From Casuarina equisetifolia (Eukaryota; Streptophyta; Magnoliopsida; Fagales; Casuarinaceae), in assembly GCA_028551475.1 (NCBI GenBank), contig CM052357.1, positions 5,503,931 through 5,567,930 of the forward strand: a stretch of DNA of 64,000 nucleotides, given 5' to 3'. The notes under the pieces are model-generated. The model was not told the origin of the DNA. It made no database searches and saw nothing but the letters and a program-made list of their open reading frames with translations. How positions within the stretch are numbered: position 1 is the stretch's first letter; each line of letters opens with the position of its first letter. The translations under genes were made by a program, and so were the position numbers. Shown piece by piece: positions 51,885 through 63,065 of the stretch.

Positions 51885-53755
51885 TCCCTGCAAATTTTGG
51901 CAAAAACACATAGTTCATTAATTAATTTAGCAGTGCAATCTTATTTCAATTTACTTCTAGGGACTGGTCTTGCTTCTTCTTTTTTATTTGGATAGGAAGC
52001 ACAAAGTATGTTGTTGTCACATTATCTAGCAGTAATGGTAACTTAAATTTTACTTGAGGAGGATAATAAGGATCAAATTTCCAACACCTAAATTTAATGC
52101 AGGGCAAGCAAACAACTTTCTTTCCCATCCGTAGGATGGAGGATTTTATCAAAATGGAAAGAGGAAGATGCTCCTCCATTGCTCGGGATTAGGGTGTTGG
52201 CAATGGGAAGAAAACCTTGGTGTTTTTTTTTTTTTTTTTTTTGTATAAATATGGTGTAAAGAGTTCTTTTGTTCTTTGATATTGTTGGTATCGTCCTCTT
52301 GTAAATGCTTTCGGTTGATTTTGCTCCTTAAAAAGTTATTCAATCTCCATTCTTTGTGTTCGTTTTTACCATGAAAATCAACACTTACGGTTATGTATGT
52401 AACCTGTCTAAAAACATAATTACACACTTGTTGGTAAATGTAAGAATTCTGGCACAAACAAAGTAATGGGAACAAAAGAAGAAACACAAATAAAAGAGAA
52501 ACAAAAAGAGAAAGGAAAGGAACAGGAGCCACCAAGATCACCTATCTAATCAGCCCTATTACAATATCATAGGAGAATAAAACATATTCCCAAAATAAAA
52601 TTTCATTTCTTATTATAAAACAAAACTATACTCTCCTTTTATATACAATTTCAGCTAATACAATGAATAAAAATAAATGACAAGGTAGAAAATCTTAGAG
52701 TTATTAATGTGTAAATTTGGTTAATAATAGAAAATCTTGAAGGTGATCTCTTGTCATTTATGTGCATATAATTTCCTAGACTTGAGTTGGGCCTTTCACA
52801 TCCCACTTATAAACTTAGATAATCTTTCTCCTCAAAGAGACTTTTCAAGAAGAGGTGGATTGAGTCTTTAAGATGATATTAGAGCCATGAGACCCTTTTT
52901 TGATGTGATTCTTTTTATATCTTCCATTTGTCCATTAGTAATGTTTTTTCTACTATGCGAAAGGAGTATATTAAGGATGCTTGGATTAGTCCCATATCAA
53001 AAGGATGCTTTATAGGTGGTGGATCACCCTTTCCTCTTGAAGTGCCTTTTAAGAATGATTATGCGACCATTTAATATAGGCTTTTTGTGGTATTCTTTTT
53101 TTCAAAAAATTTGGGGTTGTACAGTAAAATTATAATGCATATGTTCACGGTGGAGGGAGTTGGAATGCTTTTGCAGGGCATATTTCCATTAGCTTAGGGT
53201 TGAACGCGTTGTCCAAGGGCTGGACTTCCGCATTAGCCAAGGAGTGCTAGCTCAGATTCGTCCATGCATGCAGTTTTGCCGTGAAAACACTTTGCGGACT
53301 AAAGCATATGACTCTTTCCCGGCAGAATTGACTGCCTACCGCACCTTTGCGCTTTGTGGATCGAGCTTCGATGGTCAGTGGAAGTCCATTTTTCCTCTAA
53401 ACATCAGCATTATACTGTATAGGCATTATTCATCCATTTTTCCGATAAATCGTTAAAGTTGCATTTTTATTTTTGAAATATTTAGTGAAGGAAAACCACT
53501 TCAATCGAATTGTGTGGTGCAAGGTTAAGTTTTATCATTGCATCAGAACAGTTCTTTTGATCTTGCTTCTATTACCAAGCAAACCAATTCTTCATTCGAA
53601 CAGCTATGGTCCTCAATATCAGAAAGTCGAAAGCTTTATCATGTCTCTTTTCGCCAACTTATATAAGTTCAAAACTAAGTCTTTCATCGATATTCCCACG
53701 CTTTTTCGTCGATGGAGCTGCAAGATTGTGCACTATTTTGTAAATAATGTAAAGA

Positions 53756-53872
53756 GAAGTGTAAAACCAAAGCTATATATTTACTGCCTTCCCCTTCAAG
53801 CTAACTCACTTCTTTCTGTATTAGTTGGACGGCCAACTCAGACTGTTTGTTGACTTTACAGGTTGCACTGGA
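53756..53872 (+). repeat. Dispersed repeat, copy 2
   Basis: Matches 26483-26637 but lacks about 42 bases present there. It lies 27 kb from the first copy, so the two copies bracket the receptor cluster. Confidence 0.7.
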
Positions 53873-54403
53873 TTTCTAGTAACTTTTAGTTAAAAGATTC
53901 ATAAAGTATTGTATTTTTGGTTATCAAGATAGTAAACTCTTTTAATAGGTTGCTCAAGTGGTATTCGTTATGCGACATAAATTGTTATACAACAATTAGT
54001 GAACTAAACAATACAAGAGATACAATAAATCAAATATTGGTTTTACAAATTCCCATCTGTAATTTAGTGCGGCATAAAATTTTAAAAAGCACAGAAGGCA
54101 GCTAAAAACTATAGAAAGCATATCAGAAACATCAACGCAGATAGTATCTGCAAAATCACGTGGAATGAGAGAAAAATCCAGGTCCTGGAAACCTTCCGGA
54201 GACATCCATCACTATCATCTCAATGACTTTTCGGATCCAATGACAAGTTCGAATGCAAGACATTTTCAGGGACCCGTATGGTGGAAGGCATTATGAAAAC
54301 TCAGTAATTGGACTGTTCTAAAAGATAGTTCAAGATAAGTTCCCCAAGTGTGACAGTCCGGAAACAAAGCAGTGTATTTCGGTCAAATTCAATCAAAATA
54401 GAA

Positions 54404-54579
54404 GTGCAAGTGGACCAATTGTTTGTTAAGACAGTGTGAGGGTCATAAGTAATATGAGCCTTTAAAGAGAGAAGTGGAGATTTATCAGAGGTAATGTTTA
54501 GAGCTGGTGTGGCAAACATGTGGCATTGCACTAGGAGGAGTGCTTCACATGGAAGGAAAATGACGAAGGATTTCTCCAT
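54404..54579 (-). pseudogene. LRR receptor kinase remnant C (first-exon start only)
   Basis: Starts at the ATG at 54579 with MEKSFVIFLPCEALLLVQC, a signal peptide, then the LRRNT opening (NITSDKSPLLSLKAHITYDP, then NNWSTCTS). Homology stops abruptly at about 54400, where it is fused to sequence from the upstream module (CGGTCAAATTCAATCAAAA). No LRR or kinase follows, so it is a dead remnant. A TATA-like GGGTATAAGC lies at 54641-54650. Confidence 0.85.
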
Positions 54580-55444
54580 GAGAAGAAGCCCATGTTGATG
54601 GAGGTGGTGGGGGGTACGGTGAGTTCAAGTGATAAAGCTTGGGTATAAGCAGATGGTAGCATTAAAAAATTTATCCTTGCAAAGAAACGAAGAAAATCTA
54701 TAAAAGGAAGAAATCATATACGGCTGAAGGTAGTAAACACAAAGATGTAGACATTGAAAAATAAGGTTTATATTAAACTAAAATAAGTACAATAGAAATA
54801 GTTTAATGAAACCATAATTGTAGGGCAATAAACTTTGTTGCAACACTACAAAGAATGAAACATTGCCGAGACAAGACTATTTTATGAAGGGTTTTTAACT
54901 ACAAATACTTGTTCTAAAGCTTGACCAGCATTTATAGAGGTTGCACATGAGTTTTTCAGATTTAGACAATATGTGAGTTTGCTTGTAGGAAGAGGAAAGG
55001 CCTTATGATGTCAATTGATGTGACACCGTTTACTGCAAAGAACTCCTTGTTGTCATCAACGCTCCCTCAAGCCTTTTTACTTAAACAACAAAGAAATTGG
55101 AACATGGAAAAGTCATGAAATTCTTGTTATCCTTATCTTTGTAATTTCTGTGGTTCTATTTCCTTAGTTGACTATTAATTTCATGTTTTTTGAACCACAA
55201 ATACTCTCCTAAATAAAGACAAAGGGAGTATGAAAGATCATGAAAAAAGAAAAATGAAAGCTCAAATATTCTAATAAATAGCAAAAAATATAAGCTAAAA
55301 GAAAAGGAAGGAAGAAAATTGAAAAATTCATACCCATAAGTACATAGTATACTTGAAATGTCGTTAGAAATAAAATTTTAACTCTTTCATGAAATATATT
55401 ATTTGATAAATAGTTTTTATCTCCTACTTTTATCCCCACCTTTT

Positions 55445-55820
55445 CCACTTTGAAACGTCAATTTCGTGGCCACTCCACCACGCATTGCATTCATTTCATA
55501 GCCATAACTCCTTCCATCTCTCTTTGCTTTTCCTGCAACCAAGGCAATCGACCTCTTTATGCCTTCCCCATTCTCAATGGGAGTAAGTTTTTACAAATTT
55601 GAGCGTAATCAACCGCTTGAGATTTCAAAAAAGAGTGTGAGTGTATCAACACTAGCACAATATCCCCAAAATTTTCACACAGATGAACCCCCAAACAATC
55701 CCTACTTGCTGCCAAGATGATATATCAACGACAATAATGGATATAAGCAAGATAAACAACAAGGGAAAGGAAATCGCAAGATCAAACCAAAGAGCATGGC
55801 AACGTTTAACAAAAGATCAA
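55445..55820. other. Spacer between unit C and the RRN3 region
   Basis: The end of unit C gives way to sequence of more balanced composition. A plus-strand frame from 55683 is open to 56057 but resembles nothing I know and runs across the promoter-like elements. Confidence 0.5.
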
Positions 55821-55821
55821 C

Positions 55822-55954
55822 TGGGCTGGACTTTCGGATTGGGTTGGAAAATTCACAATGTTTTTAATTTTCAAACTGCTTTTAAGTTGGGCCTGCACTC
55901 GAGGGTTAGGTATTGGGCCGGTAAGGAGACAAGCCGACTTGATTGGGCGGCCCA
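55822..55954 (+). promoter_or_regulatory. Cluster of site II-type TGGGCC/T elements
   Basis: Four elements in 133 bp: TGGGCT at 55822, TGGGCC at 55888, TGGGCC at 55914 and GGCCCA (the reverse) at 55949. In plants such elements are typical of promoters of ribosomal-protein and ribosome-biogenesis genes and bind TCP factors. The cluster lies just upstream of the WDR55 fragment and about 0.9 kb upstream of the RRN3 coding start. Confidence 0.55.
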
Positions 55955-56029
55955 AGAAGGGAGGCGGGTAAAAACGAAATTATTAGAAAAGAGGAGCCCT
56001 AGGTGCTCTTCTCCTTCCTACGCACCTCC

Positions 56030-56627
56030 CGCCGCTAACCGGACTCATAAACGGTGACCTTCTCCTCTACTCTTACCCTGCTTCTTACTTGCCTCAGAGC
56101 CTGCTCCATCTTCGTGCGCACACCGAGTCTTGCAGGGCTGTTAGATTCATCAACGACGGACATGGTAATTCCATATATTCCTCTTTTTCTTTACTTTGCG
56201 TCTGCTCCTATTTCTCCTCCTCTACTGGAGTGAGTAACGAGAAACGGCAGCTGATTTCTCTCATCTACAGCCACCGCTTCTCCGGACCGCTCAATTCTCA
56301 AGACTGGATCACCCACGGGTGGTTGCTCTGTTGCTCTTGTTTTGTGTTATGTGCTATTTCTTTGGCTTTGCTAATGCGTTTGTGTCTCGTGTGGCAGCGA
56401 CGCAATCAATAGGTTGATAGACTTGAGCGAAACAACCATCGCCACGGGTGACGACGAAGGGTGTATCAAGGTGTGGGATACTAGACAACGATCTTGCTGC
56501 AATTCCTTTGACGCTCATTGCGATTACGTTTCTGATTTGACCTTGCTTCTGATTCCTCCAGACTCTTGGCTACTAGGTACGTGCTTTCACTCACTATCTG
56601 TTTGCAATCTTCGAAGAAATAAAGTTG
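56030..56627 (+). pseudogene. WDR55: WDR55-type WD40 gene fragment
   Basis: The start of a WD40-repeat gene, lacking its first coding part and everything after the fourth block. Readable pieces: LINGDLLLYSYP then LRAHTESCRAVRFIN (56041-56165, ending in a GT donor); TASPDRSIL (56271-56318, internal deletion compared with the family's SILATDVETG region); INRLIDLSETTIATGDDEG then CIKVWDTRQRSCCNSF (56398-56570); and LSVCNLRRNKV (to 56627), separated from the previous block by a deletion and frame change. Intron-like spacers with GT and AG ends are kept, so this is a DNA-level copy and not a retrocopy. No WD40 propeller could form. The family identity is firm, but I cannot see whether a full copy exists elsewhere. 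Confidence 0.85.
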
Positions 56628-56893
56628 GCTTCTTCATGATTACGCTTTTGATGGTTCTATTTGCAAATTGTTGAATGGGCCTTTACGATGTTTAGATATG
56701 AAAGACTCTGCAAGACCGTTGCTAGTGTTTTCTTGATTCATGCTTTGGAGGTACTTTCATGGGAATTGCGGATGTTAATTCTCTGTTTCTGCAGGACTTA
56801 AATAAATTTGGTCCCCCAGGCCCCGCTGAGAAAACAGGATCGGTTGGGTTTGGGTCGGAAACCATGGTAGCCGAGTTTTTAGTGAACACCAAG

Positions 56894-59800
56894 ATGGAAT
56901 TTCATGAAATGGAGGAGGAAGATAATTTCAGTGATTCGGAGCTAGTTTATCATGTCAGGGATGCTCTCACTTCAGTCTCATCTGTAAGCATTCTGCCACA
57001 TGCAGCATATTGTTTTCATTATGCCTTGGACAGTACTCCTTTAAGAAACATACTTTTTTATGTTCTGCACAAGATTTTTATGTTGTTTATAATAATCAGG
57101 AGGACTGTGAACTTTATCCTCTTGTCTTAGTACCTGTCTTAGGATCATGATTTATATGAAACAATTGTTTCAATGTTAAAGACCATGCTTTAAACATAAA
57201 TTCTATTCGTTACAGGGTGATAGTGACAGTTATAACCAGCTTGTCGGGGTTATGCACCACACAGATCGACTTGCACCTGAGGAGGTGGCTCTGCTTGTGG
57301 TAGGCTCTTTGCCAACATTAAGTTTTTAAGCTCTTCAAAGCTGTAATGATCTCATTCACCTCTTCTGTGTTTCTTCTGGGTCTCAAATTCTTCTCTATAT
57401 ATGCTTGCCAGACAAGTTTAAAGGCACTATCTGGAGCAGTCTCTTACATTGATGTTGTTCTTCACGATTCTCTTCTTTCTTCAGTAAGTAGAAGATCTTT
57501 TCTGCCCCTGCTGAGCAAATAGATGATAACAGAATGTTTATTTTATTTTTCCTGTTTTCTGTTGTCAAATTTCATCTATTTTTTTGACAAATGTTCTTCA
57601 GATTTTTCGCATGAACATGTGGAACTTTGGACCTGATGTAATGGATGCTTTGCTTGAGCTAATCATAGTATTGGTATGTGGCTTTTAAACATCATTTTGT
57701 ACTGTGATGCGTGAGGAATATATTTTGTTCCTCGTACTTTTTGAGGACAATTTGTTGAACCTCCTTTGGCTGATTATAATTGAACAATATTGCAGGCAGT
57801 TTCAAATGGAAAACATGTCAATTCCTGTTTGGAAATGCTTGTTGTTAACTTCACACCACCGTACTCTTTTGTTGAAATACTGAAGCTGCCACGTGGTCTT
57901 GCACGAAAGGATCAAGTTCTGTCTCGTGTGCATCAGGCTTTGAAAGATATAGCTGAATTGGTGCCTCTTGCTCCCTCCATACTATCTCCAATAGTTTCTC
58001 AGAGAATGCCAATCTACGCCAAGGAACCTGTGAGTTCAATAAGAACTTCACTGTCACGTAATTTGCTTTGAAGTGCCAAAGACTGTTATTGTCTCTAGTT
58101 GGTTTTGCCACGAGTAGATTTTTTTTCCCCCCTTATAAATCCTTGATCAATTTGTTAGTTCTGCTTGGAAATTCCTATTATGTATGTGATTGTGCTTTGC
58201 TGCCTTAAATTGTGTGCATTTATACTGAATATAATTATTGTCAGGCTTTAGATCTGAATATACCTCTTCTTGTAGTTGGCGGTTATATATGTGGAGAACA
58301 TGTTAAAGCTGGAGAGTGGTGCAATTGGCGAATTTGTTAGGAGTACAATGCTCTTGGGGCTGATGGATATGCTTGTAGAGTTGGATGTAAGTAGATTGAA
58401 TTCCCTATACAGATTAATGGCCAAAAAGATGTAACTGCATTTATACCGAATCATGTATTGGGCTTCTTATAGGTAGAGATTGGATGGGGCGATATCCTAC
58501 AAGATGACTCTAGTAAAGGCATTTTTCAGATGGAGCTCGAAAATGTGGATGAAATGTCAGATTCTGATGAGGATGATGGAAGTGAGGTATTATCTACACT
58601 CAACACTGCAGTGGCTGAAATTTGATTCATCTGTTAATCTTTTTGAACGAAATAAATAATAGCATATTGTTGGAAATACCTCACTGGCTTTGATCACTTG
58701 TAATATTTCTTGCTAACTATCAAACCTTTGGTACATGTATTTGTTTGAAGAAGAACTTTGTTTTCTGTTCTGATCTTAATTATACTTTTTTCGATCTTAA
58801 TTATACTTTTTTCGATCTTAATTATACTTTTTCTGTATTAATGCTCATGTTATTTTAGATCTGTCATTCAAAGTAACTTTGAATTTTTTTTTTTTCAGTT
58901 TCCAAGAGAACTAAGTCGGAAGGGTTTAGGAAGAAATGTAATTGCTGAGAAATTAGATAGCTTGATGGCACTAACTTTTAAGCATTTGGAATCATGTAAA
59001 GACACTGGCCGTTTGGTTGAGGTATTTTGGCTGTCCAAATTTTCAACAGCTTTGATCAGCTGTCTTCTCTGACTAACGTCCAATTGTATTATATTGCTGA
59101 AATGTGGTCATCAGGTATTTGAACATCTTCTGGAATCATTCCGAATTACAGTTCTGACTGCATACAAGTCTAAATTCGCTCAGGTAAGTCATACAATTCT
59201 ATCCCACAATCTTGCCCTGTTTCTCATATCGTATTAGTGCTGAATGCTGATGCTAGTTTTTGGGTAAATCCAACATTACATGCATTGCTTTTGCTTCTTT
59301 ATTGCAGTTTGTGATGTTCTATGCCTGTGCTCTAGACCCCGAAGCCTGTGGCGTGAGATTTGTCATGTTGCTTGCAGATATTTTTGCACGTGAAGACTAT
59401 CCTATTTTTGCAAGGTAATATGACCATCCCTTGATTATAAAAACATACTTGTTTTTTGGTCTGTAACTACTCGTTTTGGGGAATACTAATGCGTTTTCTT
59501 GATTGTTAGTGTTTGTGATTTTTTAGTTGAAGAAGTTAACCTATGGTCTACTTCTTAAAATAGTTCTTTATCTATAAATTAGATGGATGATGCTTATTTG
59601 ACTTGTGTGTTTTTTATCATGTATTTCCATGGGTACAACCATGGTACTTTGGTAAGGAATGCTTACTCAGATTGTATGAAGTAGCCAATACGGTTAGTTG
59701 AAAATTTGATCTTGGGCATACCAGTCTTGCCTACTTTATGGTGCAGGCTTACTTGACGTGGTCAACAAAATCATCAGTTTGGGATAATCTTATTTCGTAT

Positions 59801-61457
59801 TATTATTTTTATTTTGTCTTTTGCTACTATTACACAGGACATTTTATTTGGGTATTATCTTGATTGACTACCTGGTTTGAATTTATTCTCTTCGTATTGC
59901 TGGCATGGATATTATATGGTCATCATGTATTTCTCAGATTATTCTGGTGCTATGCAGGATGAGTGCCGTTGCATATCTTGGTAGCTATATGTCTCGTGCA
60001 AATTTTCTGTCAGCTCCTTTGGTTGCTGGCATTTTGGAAAGGTGAAGCGTATTTCAGTGTGATCAATAGTGCTGTAACAACAACTTGAAATTAATCTAAT
60101 GATCTTGTGTTTATGAGTTTTCAGGCTTGTAAGTTGGTCTTTGGAATATTGCAAACGGAAAGATAGTGGAATAAACCCAACATCCCATAGACTGTTCTAC
60201 TCTGCATGCCAGGTACATTTTACTTTGGCTCATCATTGGTGATAAATTATTTGGAGAGGGACGTTATCAAGCATATTTCCATTCTGAAAAAATGATATCT
60301 TGGTTAACATAATTGGCCTTTACATTCAGTCTCTTCTGGAGCTGAGAAAGTGCTCAATGAGTGGTTAATGCTACTTAGCAGAACCATTTAATTGCCATTC
60401 TGTATTTGGGTGACGAAAGTTGTTTACATACAGATTCTAAATTTGTCAAAATTCGTTATTGGAGATGGCCAAGGGCTCCTATATTTTAGTGGATGGCCTT
60501 GCATGATCCTAGCTATCGTTGGTCATGTTAGTTTTATTTGGACTAATCTCAAATTAATGGTTACTTGTTTGCTTTCAGGCGATTATGTATGTGCTTTGCT
60601 TCCGAATGAAGTCAATGATGGATGTGGCTGGCTTCAAATCGCATCTTCTCCTAATAGAGACAATATTGAATAACAACTTGAGCCCATTGAAGGTGAGGAG
60701 CCGTTTTGGTGCACGGCAAAAGCTTAAAAGAAAAGAGTACTCCGCTTGTAATACTAGTGGGTTACTTGTATTTTGTGGACCTGCTCAGTCATTGTCCTTT
60801 TTATCTTTTCAATTTGTTCCATTTTTGGATGGTAAGAGATGGTGTTCAAACAATCTAAACTTTTACCTCATTGTCTTATTTTATGACAGGTATGTCTACC
60901 TTCCATCGTGGATGAGTTTTGCCGACAAGCAGAAGCGGCTTGTCTGTTCACCTCATCAGAGGACTTTGTTTTTAACTGCTCGCTGGAGTCAGAACATTCA
61001 AGGGCTTTTGGTGGCGTGGAAAGGCTTGACATGTTCTTCCCCTTTGACCCATGTTTGCTAAGAAAAAGTGACCGGTACACATTCTTAGCTTTTGCTTTGT
61101 TTAATTACTTAGAACAACCTCCTTCATTGACCTCTGCAAAAGGAAAGAATTTTATTTTGGTTGTGAGAAATTAGCTTTTTTTAAAAATCGATATCCTAAT
61201 ACTAGTGCCTTTGCTCATTAATGTGAAGATATATCCGGCCACACTTTGTGTATTGGTCAATGGTGAGACCTCCATATGATGACGACGATGAAGGTAGTGG
61301 AGATGAAGATGTTGTGGAGGAAGAGCTTGATCTGGATATGAGCAAAATGTCGACAACACCCCGAGATTCGATGGCTTACTGGATTCAGGATGGAGTAAAG
61401 GAGAACAGAGGGATGCCTGCAAGAATCAGACCGTCGATGAGTCCAGAATCATTGTGA
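56894..61457 (+). CDS. RRN3: RRN3/TIF-IA, RNA polymerase I initiation factor, complete
   Basis: Binds RNA polymerase I and makes it competent to start rRNA transcription in the nucleolus. Coding exons: 56894-56983, 57216-57299, 57412-57483, 57602-57673, 57796-58029, 58276-58386, 58473-58586, 58899-59021, 59115-59183, 59308-59414, 59958-60041, 60125-60212, 60579-60692, 60890-61074 and 61229-61457. These total 1,776 nt, all phases agree, 591 residues, near the usual plant length. Family blocks: NQLVGVMHHTDRL, SYIDVVLHDSLL, MWNFGPDVMDALLELI, KLESGAIGEFV, FYACALDPEACGVRF, FFPFDPCLL. An acidic Ser/Asp patch (DEMSDSDEDDGSE) lies mid-protein and an acidic tail PPYDDDDEGSGDED near the end, as in other RRN3 proteins. 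The start is uncertain: in-frame ATGs also lie at 56759 and 56864. I chose 56894 because homology begins soon after. No lesions were seen. Confidence 0.93.
58772..58834 (+). repeat. Three 21-bp tandem repeats in an RRN3 intron
   Basis: Units start at 58772, 58793 and 58814, each GATCTTAATTATACTTTTTT plus one base. They lie in the intron 58587-58898, well away from the splice sites. Confidence 0.85.
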
Positions 61458-62500
61458 TAATCAAGTAAAAGGCTAGCCTTGTGCTAAGCAGAAGAACAGG
61501 CCGGCAAAGGGTTGCTACACTCGGGAAGAAGAGTTGTGGCACGTCAATTTTTGATCTATAATAGTGATTTTTGAACAATTCATTTTTTTTTTCTTTTGTA
61601 ATATTTTATCCACAGCATTGTATAATTCAATGAAGAGATTGACAAGTGCGTTGCCACACTTGGAATTTTGATTTAGTCAATATTATCTTCATGAATGTCG
61701 ATGATTGTAGTTGGGGAAACAGATAAAAAAAAAAGGCCGCAGCTGGGAAAAAGCTAAGTAAAGAAGACAAAAACTCAATGATTGAGATAGTGACTATCCC
61801 AGTGGCTACCTACTCTAATCATTTCATATTAAGAACCATTATTCAATATGAATCACTATTGAGTACGACTGACCTTGACTTAATAGCCGGAAATTGATAT
61901 CCCAGAGTTTGTGGGGACTAGAAGTCGCGGAATGCTGTGGTGCGAACCGCCAATTGCTCACAAGCATCACATAGCACTACAATCAAGGTGTAAAATTTGA
62001 GCAACATAGAAGAATAGCCCTTAGAAAAGGAACTTCTTACGTACTTTATTTGTATTACAGAAAATGAGGAACAGACTTGTTTGAGTTTGATTGCCAACTA
62101 ATAAAAAGGAAAAAGTAACTTGCTATAAAAAGTAAATGGTGGCTAGCACAAAATTCTCCAATCAAGATTTGATATATTATTGAAGGTAGGAGACAAATGG
62201 TACAATTTTACAGCAAATTATTTATTTAAATTAAATGTTTGAAGGGTACTAACAACCTCATTGCAGATTATCTTAGCCATAATTCAAAAAAAGAACTACC
62301 AACCAGGCGGCAAAGTCAAAAGCTACTTCATGGAGCCTAAACAAGGCAATTGGATTACAATAGTAAATAAACATGAATGCCCAATTCTAGTATACCAAGA
62401 TTACCCATATTATCTTATATTTTATTAATGATTATTTATAAACTTTAGAGTAGACTCAATATAGTTTTAGTTATCTTGTTGAGTAGTTTTTAACTTTTTA
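61458..62500. other. RRN3 3' flank and intergenic DNA
   Basis: The presumed 3' UTR has ATTCAATGAA-type A/T-rich signals near 61620-61635. The rest is AT-rich with no coding signal that I can support. Confidence 0.55.
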
Positions 62501-62639
62501 AACCAAAAGTGCATATTATTAGTAATACTATTTAGATTAGCATTAATAACTCCTAGATTGTTTTCAATTTTTTCATTTATATGTAGCACATTCTTATAAT
62601 TATCATGACTAACTCTTAATTTGTTTTATTAATTCCATG

Positions 62640-63065
62640 TCTTTGTTAGACCGTGAAAGTTCTTTATCTTTATTGAGTTTTTCAAATAAAGGAATTTTCT
62701 TTTTAGATAAATCCTTTATATAATTTCTTCTATAATTAAGAATTCCTAGAAAACTTTGTAGTTGTTTTTGTGTCTTTATGTCTTCGGGAAATTCTCTAAT
62801 TTTGGAAATAATATGTTCTTGAAGTTTTCAACCTAGAATTGATTCAAAACTAATCCTAAGAATTTGATAGATTCCTTTTCAACTTTCATATTTTTAGGAA
62901 TAAGAATAATTTGATTTCTTTAAAAATTTTCATAGATGATTTTAAGATTTTTTTTTTGTGTTTTCTAGGGTTTTAAAAAACACAGGTATATCATCTATAT
63001 AGACAACACAAAAATCTTTTAGGTCTTTAAAGATTTTATCCATCCAACTTTTCTATGTGATTTCC
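62640..63065 (-). pseudogene. Endogenous caulimovirid reverse-transcriptase fragment, decayed
   Basis: Minus-strand translation shows a pararetrovirus-type reverse transcriptase. The catalytic YIDD lies at 63001-62990, preceded by a WMDKIF-like element. About 200-300 bp on come FLG-type and QLQSFLG-type connection motifs of the thumb region, in different frames. Several stops and frame changes break it, and no upstream palm part, RNase H, coat or movement domain could be recognised nearby. It is a short, non-functional relic of a plant pararetrovirus integrated in the nuclear genome. A Ty3-type retrotransposon origin is less likely given the connection motif. Confidence 0.75.

Larger units (their letters stand above)
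51885..55445. repeat. Tandem duplication unit C, largely deleted
   Basis: 51885-52000 matches 38085-38200. 54150-54400 matches the module around 48045-48240. 54404-54579 is a first-exon remnant. 55090-55440 matches 46600-46980. The kinase and most LRRs are gone. 52150-53750 is unrelated to the other units: T run at about 52221-52242, a somewhat GC-richer patch at 53190-53400, no recognisable gene. Confidence 0.65.

Noticed and set aside
52149..52541. Minus-strand 130-residue open frame
   Set aside because: It starts with a Leu/Phe-rich low-complexity run and ends in a poly-Lys run made by a T tract. It has no family resemblance and sits in a duplicated, decayed region.
55683..56057. Plus-strand 124-residue open frame before the WDR55 fragment
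   Set aside because: It has no homology, runs through the promoter-like elements, and conflicts with the frame of the WD40 homology at its end.
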